The position numbers were made by a program, and so were the translations under genes. Below are positions 1-8,983 of a DNA stretch of 64,000 nt, one piece after another. Numbering within the stretch: position 1 is the stretch's first letter; every line of letters starts with the position of its first letter. The notes beneath the pieces are model-generated. The model was not told the origin of the DNA, did no database searches, and was given only the letters and a program-made list of their open reading frames with translations. The DNA comes from Candidula unifasciata (Eukaryota; Mollusca; Gastropoda; Stylommatophora; Geomitridae), in assembly GCA_905116865.2 (NCBI GenBank), contig CAJHNH020001154.1:305034-369033 (forward strand). Direction: 5' to 3'.

Positions 1-757
1 TATTGATGAGATTGGGAGCGATAAGGCATTGGGAAAGTTTTGGAGGCTACATAGGCAGCTGCTCGAGAAAGATCGGCCTAGCGTAGTAGGAGCAATTTAT
101 AGAGATGACAGTATGCTATTAATTGCAGACAAAGAGAAGGGGGAGGCTTTTCTTAAGAGTTTCATTTTACAGACACACCACGGTGATGGAGATAACAGGG
201 ATAGAGAAGATCTGGCAGCCATTTTTGAGAACAAACATTATGAAGACATCATACAGGTGGAAGATGTAAAACGTGTTCTGAAAAGGCCGAAAGACACTGC
301 ACCCGGGCTCGAGGGGGTTAGATATTCCATCATGAAAGACATGAGTGATGAAGACCTGTTGGAGATGACTGCTTGCTTCAACAAACAGAGCATTGGAACA
401 ACTTCAGTCCCAGAAGCTACCTGATTCCACTTCGTAAGTCTAGCAAGAATCATTCAACACTCGGCGGCTTTAGGATCATAACCCTACAAAACACCTTTGT
501 TAAAGTGCTGGAGAAGATAGTGGCGGGTAAGCTACACAAATTTTTAAACAGAGTAATCCCCTTCCACAAGGATTGGGAAGTTACCGGTAGGGGAAGGACA
601 CGCGGTCAAATGCAGCCACTTTTGCCTTTGATACCTTCGGAGGTTTCCAGATCAGACAGGAAACGGTGGCAGCGGCACTCGATTTAAAAGATGATTACAA
701 CAGAGTTATATATAGTATCTTGATGAAACCGCTTATAGAGAAGGGAGTCTGTCCTTG
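1..757 (+). pseudogene. LINE-A reverse transcriptase, N-terminal part (piece 1 of 4)
   Basis: Decayed reverse transcriptase of an I/Nimb or Jockey-like non-LTR retrotransposon, entering from outside the window. Three overlapping frames carry it: 29-424 (with DTAPGLEGVRYSIMK, the usual 'APG-DGI-Y-ML' region before the fingers domain), 373-687 (FRIITLQNTFVKVLEKIVA, matching the 'YRPISL---K-LEKI' region) and 666-760 (AAALDLKDDYNRV, matching the motif A region LDLxxAYNRV). At least two frameshifts separate them, so this is not a working gene. The protein stops matching at about GVCP (near 755) and resumes at about 2,466 with LVNWIAAVLY, so the element is interrupted rather than truncated. Clade assignment is from memory of family motifs. 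Confidence 0.8.
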
Positions 758-1261
758 TGTGCTAGCGGGAAGACAGAAGGAGGAAAAACAGAATAGAAGA
801 AGGGAGAGAAAGGAAAATTATGATAAGAATAAAAGTAATAGTTGTCCACTAAACAGCAAAAACAGGAAAGTAACGAAAAGACAGGGGTTCTTCTGCGCAG
901 AGATCCTAGAATGTTTCACAAGAACCCAGACAATGAATATCTATATCATGAGTTACATGACGACCACCCAACTACATGGCTACATACACCTAGACGAACC
1001 ATAGACTACAGATCCTAAATTAAATCAAGCAAATGGATTATAATAACATTTATTTTACTTAACATAACATCAGCGTGGTCCATAAATAACATTAACAACA
1101 ACCAACGTGCTCGATCAGAATCTAAAGAACTGACTATCTCCAACTAACAAGTAACTATGATAATGACACCATACTCTCAGCGAGATTACCTCAACAATGG
1201 CAAAAACCGAAACATATTTAACATGTACTTTAAGCTTCAATAGGCCAACAAATTACTTATA
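758..1261. other. Unassigned sequence, part of an insertion in LINE-A
   Basis: This stretch separates LINE-A piece 1 from the minus-strand RNase H LINE. It is A-rich at first (780-880), then AT-rich, and I see no protein similarity in any frame. With 2,116-2,465 it may form the two halves of one older insertion that was later split by the LINE at 1,262-2,115; that is inference from position only. Confidence 0.4.
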
Positions 1262-2115
1262 GCTTCTTCTTCTTCTGCGTTCGACATCAGTCATGCTAAA
1301 CATTGAGTCCCGTCTGGGTCACAAATAGGATTGCGTTTAAGGTCGCCACCTGTTTCCCCATAGCTTCTCTCGCAATGTGGCTCCTTTGGGCCAGATCCAC
1401 AGTCTTTGCTGGGAGAGGTAAGGGCAGTACTGTAGTATGTGCTCAGGGGTCTGTCTTTCTGCTCCACAATCACAGGCAGCAGATTCTTTTATGCCCATCC
1501 TGTACAGGTGTGCTCGAAGACCACAGTGTCCAGTCCGAAGTCTCAAATTTAATGTTTGTTCTTTCCTGTTGAGTTTGTTTATGCTGTCACTCTCTGGTCT
1601 GTAATCTCTATTCTGCTTTCTCCACTCCCGCTTGAAAGACTGCTTTAGTGCTGTTTTCGTTTCATTGTAGCTAGTGGTGGATGGGGTTGTGGAAGATTAC
1701 TCCCAGCTTTTGCCAACTCAACTGCTTTCTCATTTCATTGAATACCACAGTGGCCTGGTATCCACTGCAAGACCAGTTCTGCTTCCTTGGAGAGTAAGCC
1801 AATGTTGGTCCTTAGATCTGCAATTAGTTTGTCTTGTTTGTTGCTTGAAAGTGCTTGGAGAACAGACAATGAGTCACTAAGTATAACAATTTTATGCCCT
1901 CTGTGTTCTTGATTGATGAGATGTTGGACTGCAGAAAGGAGGGCAGTTGCCTCAGCTCTGAATTTAGTGCAGATGTCACCTGCTGGTAGAGAGAGAGAGA
2001 GTTTCTGTTCTACTGCTAGGGGGTTTAATTTATGTTTCACAACGCCCCTTTCTGACTGCATCTATAGCAGAGCCGTCGGTGAAAACCTTATAGCGACCTG
2101 CCATCAAACTACCTC
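1262..2115 (-). pseudogene. 5'-truncated LINE: RNase H domain, C-terminal tail and (GAA)n 3' end
   Basis: Reading down from 2,061, the minus strand encodes an RNase H-like domain: FRAEATALLSAVQHL, then VILSDSLSVLQAL and VLQWIPGHCGIQ, which match the conserved 'AE--AL--A', 'SDS-S-L-AL' and 'W-PGH-GI-GNE' blocks of LINE RNase H. A frameshift follows. Frame 1,546-1,337 then holds the tail RLRTGHCGLRAHLYRMGIKE with a CDCG...TPEHILQYCP cysteine motif, usual at the end of RNase H LINEs. The element finishes on a GAA microsatellite (cttcttcttcttc at about 1,263-1,275 on the plus strand), a typical LINE 3' end. The 5' part (ORF1, endonuclease, RT) is missing. Flanks near 1,247-1,261 and 2,106-2,120 are similar (CAAA-TAC-T--TAG) and could be a worn target duplication. 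Confidence 0.8.
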
Positions 2116-2465
2116 CTAGCAAGAATACAAAATGCAAATCAAATCAACCACCACCTAACAAACTGAAACGTACCGCGAGATCAGCCAAGGAAATCAGACA
2201 ACGGCCTTCCCCTGCAGTCGCCATACCCACACTGCCCAGCCCCAAGTGCAAGGTTACAACAGCCGGGTAGGTCTCCACAGGGTCAGTCCGGAAGTCAAAT
2301 CGCTCGCTGAAAGACTATACAAAGTCCTTTATACCCAGTGGCCAGATTTTCCCCATTTTCCTGTCCAAGACTAAACGCTGTTCCTGTGGCCTCTTGGTCA
2401 TTTTTAACCAGATTAAATAAAATCGTTGAGCTGCTAAACAGTAGTCTTCCAGCCTATTACACTTG
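2116..2465. other. Unassigned sequence, part of an insertion in LINE-A
   Basis: No coding signal is recognisable. It separates the RNase H LINE fragment from the second LINE-A piece. It may be the other half of the insertion that begins at about 758. Confidence 0.35.
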
Positions 2466-2651
2466 GTTGGTCAATTGGATAGCAGCTGTTTTATATACTC
2501 GCCGGGCAGCTCTCCACCTGGGTTCATGGACCTCTGAACCACGTATTATAGCTCTAGGACTACCACAGGGATCTGCAATGTTACCTGTACTATTCAACGT
2601 TTTTACGAGCAAGATTACCTGCCTTAAAACACCAGGAGTTGGCAGAATTTT
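2466..2651 (+). pseudogene. LINE-A reverse transcriptase, motif B region (piece 2 of 4)
   Basis: The frame contains LVNWIAAVLY, then GLPQGSAMLPVLFNVFTSK, which is the RT motif B block (GLPQGS-LSPxLFN) of non-LTR elements. It continues to KTPGVGRIF and is then cut off by the RTE insertion. The next residues of the same domain are found at 6,446 after the right-hand target duplication. Together these show that one plus-strand element was interrupted. Confidence 0.85.
2636..2651. repeat. Left target-site duplication of the RTE-like LINE
   Basis: The 16 bases gagttggcagaatttt are repeated with one mismatch at 6,430-6,445. They encode part of the LINE-A RT (VGRIF/L), so the pair is a duplicated target inside a coding sequence. 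Confidence 0.85.
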
Positions 2652-2653
2652 CA

Positions 2654-4577
2654 TCAGTTCTCGTTATGCCTAGTGGCACATGAGGCTTCAGAGAGGGCTT
2701 TCCATGTTTTCCTGTCGTGATCAATCTTCAGTGCAGTTTTCCATGTCAAAGATGCCGCACTCAGGTCACTTTCCATCATTTGTCTCCACGTTGTTTTTGG
2801 GCGCCCCTTTTTTCTCTTTCCCTCTGGTGTCCATGTGAGAGCTGTTCTGGCAGGTATATCAGGATTCATTCTCATAACGTGGCCAAGCCATTTCCATCTT
2901 CTCTTGCTTATCATATTGTCTAAAGTTTCTTGGTTTGTGGCTTGAAGTAGTTGTATCTGGCTAGAAAATTTTGATAATTCTACGTAGACATGTGTGGCGG
3001 AAAGTGGACAGCTTGTGTACATCCTTTTTGGTCATTCTCCGGCATTCTGCTCCATAAAGAAGAACTGGCAAAATGATGCTCTTGTAGAGTCGGAGTTTTG
3101 TTCCTCTGCAGTACATGTGGGATTTCCAGATTTGCCTCATCCTTCCAAAAGCACCTCTAGCTTTGTTCAGGCGTGACTGTACGTCTTTCTCTGTCCCTCC
3201 CAGTAGGGACACCACACTGCCAAGATATGTGAAATGTTCTACATTTTAAAGTGATTGGTTACTTATGGTCAGTGGTTGTTGGTTTGGACTTTTGTTATGA
3301 TCTTAGTTTTCTTTGTATTTATTCTCATTCCCACCTTTTCTGCTGTGCTGTGTAGTCTGTTACTTTTCTCTTGTATATATATGTTCATGTTTATGTGATA
3401 GCAGTGCTATATCATCTGCAAAATCAAGGTCCTCAAGTACGGTGAATAGAGTCCACCGTATGCTTTCAATGTCTTGTCTACTGTGTTCTTTAGTATCCAA
3501 TCAATCACAAGGTTGAAGCGGAGAGATGACATGACACATCCCTGTCTTACACCCGTCTTTACTGGGAAAGATGTATCGTAATTTTTTATACTGCAGGAAA
3601 AGTCTTTATAGAAGAGAGCAATTATGTTGACTATCTTTTCTGGAATTCCATAATGTCATAAAATTGTCCAGACTGTCTCTATGGACGCTGTCAAAAGCTT
3701 TCTCAAAGTCCACAAAATTTATATATATACTTCTCTGCCATTCATTGCATTGTTCTAAAAGGTTACGTAGGGTGAAGATATGTTCAGTTGTTCCTCTGCT
3801 CTTTCTGAATCCTGCTTGTTCCACTCGTAGGCATTTATCTACTCCTTTTTCAAGATTTCAAGCCGCATTATAGTGATTTTACAAAATATTTTGCTTGGTA
3901 CTGAGAGTAGAGTAATTCCCCTCCAATTATTGCAGTCTGTTAAATCTCCTTGGGTGGAAAGGGGGGGGGGGTGTGGGGATTTGGACTATTGTTCCTTCAG
4001 GCCAGTCATCAGTCAATACTTAATTTTTCCAAAAATCCTTGAACAATGGTTCTAGAATGTTAGCAGTTGTGTTAGGATCTACTTTGAGATGTTCTGCTGG
4101 CAGTTCGTCTTTGCCTGGTGCTTTGTTGTTCTTGAAAGTGTGGATAGCTTTAAGGATTTCTTGTTTGCTTGGTGGTTTAGTAATAATGTCAAGGCTGGCT
4201 GAATATCTGGGGGATCGTTGGGTAATTTTGTGTTGGGTTTGTAGATCATGTGTTTTTTAGCAGCATTTTCTGCTGTTTCTGCTAGATTTTCCATAAATCT
4301 TCTCTTGTCAGCTTTGGCACTTTTCTTTACCATTTTATTTAGTTCGCTATATTCTAACATCAATTTGTCTTTCTGACGTTCTGATTTAGTGTGATTTATG
4401 AGGTTCTTTTTTTCCTTTTCGCTTGGTAATATAGTCCATGGTTTGACTGCTTATCCATTCGTTGTGGTGTTTTTTCCTGGTTCTTAATATGTTGTTGCTG
4501 GTTGTTTTGTATGTTTCTTTGATCTGGTTCCATCTGTCTTGAATGCTGATTGAAGTTTGACTGTCTGGGTCACTGTC
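2654..4577 (-). pseudogene. RTE-like LINE: linker, reverse transcriptase and C-terminal tail
   Basis: Frames on the minus strand, in order, give the linker after the endonuclease (IQDRWNQIKETYK near 4,520 and a Lys-rich stretch at 4,363-4,079), the RT (QAGFRKSRGTTEHIFTLRNL then INFVDFEKAFDSVHRDSL at 3,824-3,640, the fingers and motif A region), a thumb-like part (RLYKSIILPVLLYGAECRRM at about 3,090) and the tail with RWKWLGHVMRM and GKRKKGRPKTTWRQ. The tail is the usual arrangement in RTE and related LINEs. Stops and frameshifts break it between about 3,215 and 3,606 and between 3,830 and 4,080. The catalytic YADD region falls in the broken part, and I could not read it intact. Confidence 0.85.
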
Positions 4578-5388
4578 AGGGACCTAATCTACTCTTAATT
4601 ATTGTATAAGGCTCGCTAGGTAGGCCAGCTGACAGACCCAACTACCCAGACACACCTAAGACAACACTCCTGCTGAGTACAACCATAATCTTTAATGTAC
4701 AACGAACATAAGACGTATAACACTTCAACTGGGCTAAACAGCTCCCATCCGAAGCTGCCTTGGCGATGACAGCTTTACACTCACTAATCACCCCAGGCCA
4801 GCTCCCATGGATCCAGGGGAACACGACTCTTAGCTAACAGTATCTCAGTGCCAATCAATCCGCCGTCGATTGCCAAACGGGACTGCAGCAATTTACGAAA
4901 AGTGTATGGCCTAAGCGTGCCCGGGCAGTGTTATCGCCATTACAATGCACGTCACCTTGATTAACTGCTCAAACAAATACTGCATGGAATGTCTACTACA
5001 CAAGGAACCTTAACTCTGTATTATCTAGTCTAAACATTAAATAAAAACACAGCCTATCGTCAATACTACATGCAAATACCCTATTCCACCTAACCGTCGC
5101 TAAACCTAATTCTTACCTAGTCACTTGTACCGTCTTGTCTCTCTGTCTACCAGCACACGACTCCCCTCAAACCAGCTCGGACAAAGCCTTTTGTATGTCC
5201 CCCTGAGTTCACGGCTTAACACGCAGCAATCCGTGTCAGCTGAGTGAACTGTACCTGGCCTGTTAACTGGACCTAGTTCATTGCGTGGCCACGCTGTCCG
5301 CTCTCATACTGAGTTGTACTGAAGGTCAACTCGTACAAACGTGATGATACACTATCATCTGTGGTGTTTCCCATAGCCGAACTGGCCT
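4578..5388. mobile_element. 811-bp insertion inside the RTE-like LINE
   Basis: The LINE protein reads TLSGDCQ up to 5,389 and resumes as DSDPDSQ at 4,577, so the 811 bases between are foreign. The insert begins agggacctaa and ends with the complement of aggccagttc, which gives only a 3-bp inverted match, and I see no clear target duplication. No protein is recognisable. It is probably a small non-autonomous element, but its class is unknown. Confidence 0.6.
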
Positions 5389-6364
5389 CTGACAGTCACC
5401 TGATAGAGTTTGAAATCTATTTTTGAATTCTACTATAAATTTAGTGGCAATGTCTTTTTCTCCCCATAGGTTGACATTGTAGAGTGCTGTCTGAGTCTCA
5501 ACTTGTGTGTTAACTTTTTGGAGTTTAAGTCGTAGTAGAGCAACTACAAGGTGATGATCGCTTCCCACATCTGCTCTCCTTTTGACACGCACATCGAGTA
5601 GGGACCCACGCCATTTTCTGTTTACCATGAAATGGTCGATCTGGTTTACATCTCTTCTGTTTGGGGATATCCATGTAAGCTTGTGTATATTCTTGTGAGG
5701 AAATAGTGTTCCTCGTATAAAAAGTCTATTCGCCGTGCAGAAGTCGCTCAATCTTTACACGTTGTCATTAATTGTACCACATCCTTGATTTCCCATTGAT
5801 AGTTCTCTATTCAAGTTGTTGTTACCAACTTTTGCATTGAGATCTCCCATAATGCATAGAATATCATGGGCTGGTACTTTATCTACTACCTCTCCTATAG
5901 AATGTTTCTTTTTCTTCGTCCTCAGCTTCATTAGTCGGTGCGTAACATTAGATGATTGTAAGTTTGGCATGTTTCCCCTTAAATTGCGCTGTCATTATTC
6001 TTTCATTAATTGGATGCCAATCGATGAGATGTTTGTGTATACCTTTCTTTAAAATGAGTGCTACGCCTGCAGAATGTAGGTTATCATCTCTACCAGAGTA
6101 TATTACGGTTTCTCCTGTACCTGTTGTGGATTGTCCAAACCCTGTCCACCAGCTTTCACTGATTCCAAGAATATGCAGTTTACAGTTCTGCATTTCTTTA
6201 ATTACTTGGGCGGTTTTGGCCGTTTCAAACATGGTTCTTACATTCCAGAAGCCAATTCTTATTTTGGTTTTAACATCCAGCAGACTTGTTTTCCCATCAT
6301 GGGCTTCCTTTCGGCTTTCACCCATGCTGTTCATGCTGACAGAGGGACTCTGTCCCAAGACCAC
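5389..6364 (-). pseudogene. RTE-like LINE: endonuclease domain
   Basis: Three adjoining minus-strand frames encode an exonuclease-endonuclease-phosphatase domain. Frame 6,364-5,948 has IRIGFWNVRTM (the N-terminal 'WNVRT' block), ILGISESWWTG (catalytic Glu) and GVALILKKG. Frame 5,970-5,755 has ILCIMGDLNAKVGN (the 'GDxN' block). Frame 5,751-5,326 has TWISPNRRDVNQIDH and then VGSDHHLVVALLRLKL, containing the C-terminal SDH catalytic triad region. All catalytic blocks are present but spread over three frames. In animal databases this domain is often annotated as craniofacial development protein 2-like, which is a retrotransposon product. Confidence 0.85.
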
Positions 6365-6429
6365 CGGACGTTTAGAGCACTTATTTCCTCTTGAAGTTTC
6401 AGTAACGTTGTAGTTTTTTTTACAGGGTA

Positions 6430-6445
6430 GAGCTGGCAGAATTTT
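6430..6445. repeat. Right target-site duplication of the RTE-like LINE
   Basis: Sequence gagctggcagaatttt matches 2,636-2,651 with a single difference (c for t). LINE-A coding sequence resumes directly after it. Confidence 0.85.
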
Positions 6446-6511
6446 GACATTTGCATATGATGTTTTTGTTTACAGGAAGGGGAGAAATAGCAATCAAATA
6501 GCTGGAGAGTT
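6446..6511 (+). pseudogene. LINE-A reverse transcriptase, catalytic motif C region (piece 3 of 4)
   Basis: These 66 bases continue LINE-A from 2,651: VGRIL then TFAYDVFVYRKGRNSNQIAGE. The 'FAYDV' occupies the place of the catalytic FADD/YADD box, so one catalytic aspartate has been replaced by tyrosine in this dead copy. The segment is preserved between two insertions, which makes it easy to miss. Confidence 0.8.
6495..6511. repeat. Left target-site duplication of the ORF1-only LINE
   Basis: Sequence caaatagctggagagtt is repeated at 8,966-8,983 with one extra a. It encodes QIAGE of the LINE-A RT. Confidence 0.85.
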
Positions 6512-6789
6512 TTTCAAATTCAAATTCTCTTTCTTTGACCACTTTCAGCTAGGTCCGTTCACATTTCTGCTCACTTTCCTTTCAGCTATATTTGTGGTGA
6601 CGTTTTCTGGTCGCGATCTTATTTGATTCTGGATTGTGTTCAATATTGTCACTTTCTGTTTGTTGTGGTTTCCGCTCTTGCTGTTGTTTTTGTAATCTGG
6701 CTGGCCCTGTGCTGCGCTCAAGATGATTGGATGTTGGATCGATTTATTGTGGTATTCCTTGGCTGTTTGTTGTTTCCGGGGAAATTAGA

Positions 6790-8666
6790 TTGCCTATCCT
6801 AATAAGGACCGGCGGTCGATTGACTTGGGCAGGTACTGATGGCTATACTGCTGAGGTCTGGTATTATTTGGTGATTTTCTCGTATCCTTGTTGTAAAGTA
6901 CTGCTCCTACATAGGGTTTCGGTAATTTGGCCTTGGTTGTGTCGTATCTGGTATTAGTGTTTGGGGTAACGGTGTCGACCTCGTTTGACTTCAAATTTTG
7001 GCTGTCGATGTGGTTCCTCTGGTGATGACCAAAAAACATCATCATCCTGCAGTTCTGAGTTATAGAAGTTCGGGTCCTCCATCTCCATGATGCGTTGGTT
7101 AATTTGGTCAACTGTTGCCAACGGAAACTGTTTCATCAGCGATGCCTGAGTTTTCTTATCTGGTGTTTGATGCGGCTTTTTCTGGGTCTCGGCTCCCTGT
7201 ATTTGCTGCCCTCTTGTTGCCTCTCTCCGCGCCCTCTCTCCCTCCTCCATCACTCCGCCGGCCGCCCGCAGTTCCCCGTTAAGTCTGCCGCCTTCTTCGC
7301 ATGCTCTTCGTAACCTTTCCCCTGTCTCAGCCAGTGCCCTCTTGACCATTGCGACCTCCCTCGCGAGAAGCTGTTGGCCATCCCGCAGACCACTGATGCC
7401 CGCCCCGTCTTCCCTTGCCCCAGCTGGCCGCTCCCTTTGTGTCTGGATAGTGGCCAGTGCATTCATGATGTCCTCCTTGAATTTCGTCATCTCTGCTTCT
7501 GGGTGTCAAGAGTCGCCTGCATTATAGCTCTCAGGCCTGCCATTTCATCTCCGTCTTCATCTCGTTGGGTTTTGGATGCGTCTTTCTCGTCTCTGAGAGC
7601 TTGGATGTCACTTTTGAGCTGAGCCACCCCGCCGCCCAACCTGGTGGTAATGGCTGCAGTTATGCCCTGGGTTGCCTCGTGTCCTCTGCGGGCCCCATGG
7701 CATGGAATCCCATCCCGTATGGCAGTGGTTGCAATTTCTCTACATTGTTGCAGATAGGGGCACCCCAGGTACCTGGTGCTGTGCCGGCCGTAGCAGTCGG
7801 CGCACTTTCTGTTCGTATTGGGTGACTTAAAGTCTGTGTCCAGCTTTGCCAGCGGGCAATTGTTGAAGGCATGGTGTTGTGAACAGTATCGGCATACTTC
7901 ATGTTCGCTCACACAAGTGGCCCGGGAGTGCCATGCTTTTTGGCAACGAGAGCACTGGATCACCTGTGGCACGTATTGCTCTGGTCTTTGCATTCTTTGA
8001 TCTAGGTAGACTTTATCCGGGATGTTTTCTCCCTCCGATGTTATCACCGCCACTGGCAATGGATGCCGTTTTGAGCCGTCTCTCTGCTTGGTTGATGTTG
8101 ACATTGGGGTTTTCTTTCCTTATTTGTTGCAGAATTTCTTCGTTGCTCCATTGCAGGTTGACTCTTCGGATCACCCAGCGTCTTACATTCTGGAAATGGT
8201 GGCCGTCACAGTTATCTCCTCGGATAGTCGGAGTTCTTTCTTGCCGTCGTGTTGGATGTCATCCAGCATGTCTGAGGTGCGGTTGGTTCTGTTTAGTGAA
8301 GCTATCACTCCTTCTCGAGTTCTCCTAATCTTTGCGACTGCCCTCTTGCCTAACATGATCTCCAGCATATTGATCAATGTTAGCGTTGCCAGTGTAGTGA
8401 TTGCTGTCCGGCCCGAGTTGGTCTGTCGTAGAAATATCATAGCTGCCTGTCTTTCGTCGATCTGGAGATGTTTGTGGACTTGGCTGTGTTGGTTCAGGTG
8501 ACGCTGGGACGTCACTCAGGGCCTCACTGGTAGTAGGGGCGTCTTCCTGTGGTTCGGTAGTATCTGTCTGCGTCTTCCTGGCCTCCGAGTTAGATCGGGT
8601 AGATCTGTCAGTGGGCTGTTTCCTCTGTCCGTTGCGCTTTCCGTTAGGTTTGTTTCTCCGAGACAT
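6790..8666 (-). pseudogene. LINE ORF1 (gag-like) with zinc knuckles and coiled coil
   Basis: Nucleic-acid-binding ORF1 protein of a non-LTR retrotransposon, frameshifted. It starts at 8,666 with a basic, low-complexity N-terminus (MSRRNKPNGKRNGQRK). Frame 8,515-8,183 adds LGKRAVAKIRRTREGVIAS, like the RNA-recognition-like part of such proteins. Frame 8,104-7,487 has three Cys/His clusters: CSRCQKAWHSRATC, CRYCSQHHAFNNCP and CADCYGRHSTRYLGCP. Frame 7,490-6,954 is rich in Ala, Glu, Arg and Leu and looks coiled-coil, with a Q-rich tail to about 6,794. At least three frame changes interrupt it. The role, chaperone binding of the element RNA, is known for the family, not shown here. Confidence 0.8.
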
Positions 8667-8905
8667 GGTGCTTGCGGAGAAGGCCTCTCGCTCTGGCTAA
8701 TGCTTTTTATTGTGTTATGTAGGTTTCAGTCTTATCTGATGACAATTGCGGAGAAGTCCTCTCGCTATGCCTATCCTCAAAGGGACCAGCATGTACTGTA
8801 TTGCGCCGGTATCAATATCTGGTGACTATTGCGGAGAAGTCCTCTCGCTCTGCCTATCCTCCAAGGGACCAGCATATACTGTATTGTGCAGGTATCAATA
8901 CTATC
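8662..8905 (-). promoter_or_regulatory. LINE 5' UTR promoter-like tandem monomers
   Basis: Two units of about 85 bp (about 8,733-8,815 and 8,816-8,902) share gcggagaagtcctctcgct and agggaccagcat, and a third partial unit (gcggagaaggcctctcgctc) lies over the ORF1 start at 8,662-8,702. Tandem 5' monomers are a known promoter arrangement in some LINEs. Promoter activity here is inference. Confidence 0.6.
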
Positions 8906-8965
8906 TGATGATTGGCTGATAAGGTGGAGCCGAAGCTGCTGTGTGCCGCGCCGGGAAAGGCCGTG

Positions 8966-8983
8966 CAAATAAGCTGGAGAGTT
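8966..8983. repeat. Right target-site duplication of the ORF1-only LINE
   Basis: Sequence caaataagctggagagtt matches 6,495-6,511 apart from one inserted a. LINE-A coding sequence resumes in frame after it (LQATADKVIDWCIEM). Confidence 0.85.

Larger units (their letters stand above)
2652..6429 (-). mobile_element. RTE-like LINE, nearly full length, frameshifted
   Basis: This minus-strand non-LTR retrotransposon has an apurinic-type endonuclease (6,364-5,389), a reverse transcriptase (about 4,577-3,215) and a C-terminal tail (to 2,654). It is inserted in LINE-A and bounded by a 16-bp near-perfect target duplication (2,636-2,651 and 6,430-6,445). The 3' end on the minus strand finishes in gaactgatg, like the short TGAT-type tails of RTE elements. 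An 811-bp insertion (4,578-5,388) splits it. Several frameshifts and stops make it inactive. RTE membership is judged from endonuclease and tail motifs, not from a search. Confidence 0.85.
6512..8965 (-). mobile_element. ORF1-only LINE (half-LINE), I/Nimb-like
   Basis: A 2.45-kb minus-strand element bounded by a 17/18-bp target duplication. From its 5' end (8,965) it has a GC-rich start, two and a half promoter-like monomers, an ORF1 starting at 8,666 with three zinc-knuckle-like clusters and a coiled-coil-like C-terminus, and a 3' end at 6,512 on an A-rich stretch. There is no endonuclease or RT, although it keeps its 5' end. That is unlike usual 5' truncation and resembles mammalian HAL1 'half-LINEs'. 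It needs an enzyme in trans, possibly from the RNase H LINE family seen nearby; that link is inference. Confidence 0.75.

Noticed and set aside
5326..6364. Host endonuclease or craniofacial development protein 2-like gene
   Set aside because: The domain is the endonuclease of an RTE-like LINE: it is followed by RT and tail parts, is frameshifted and is flanked by a target duplication.
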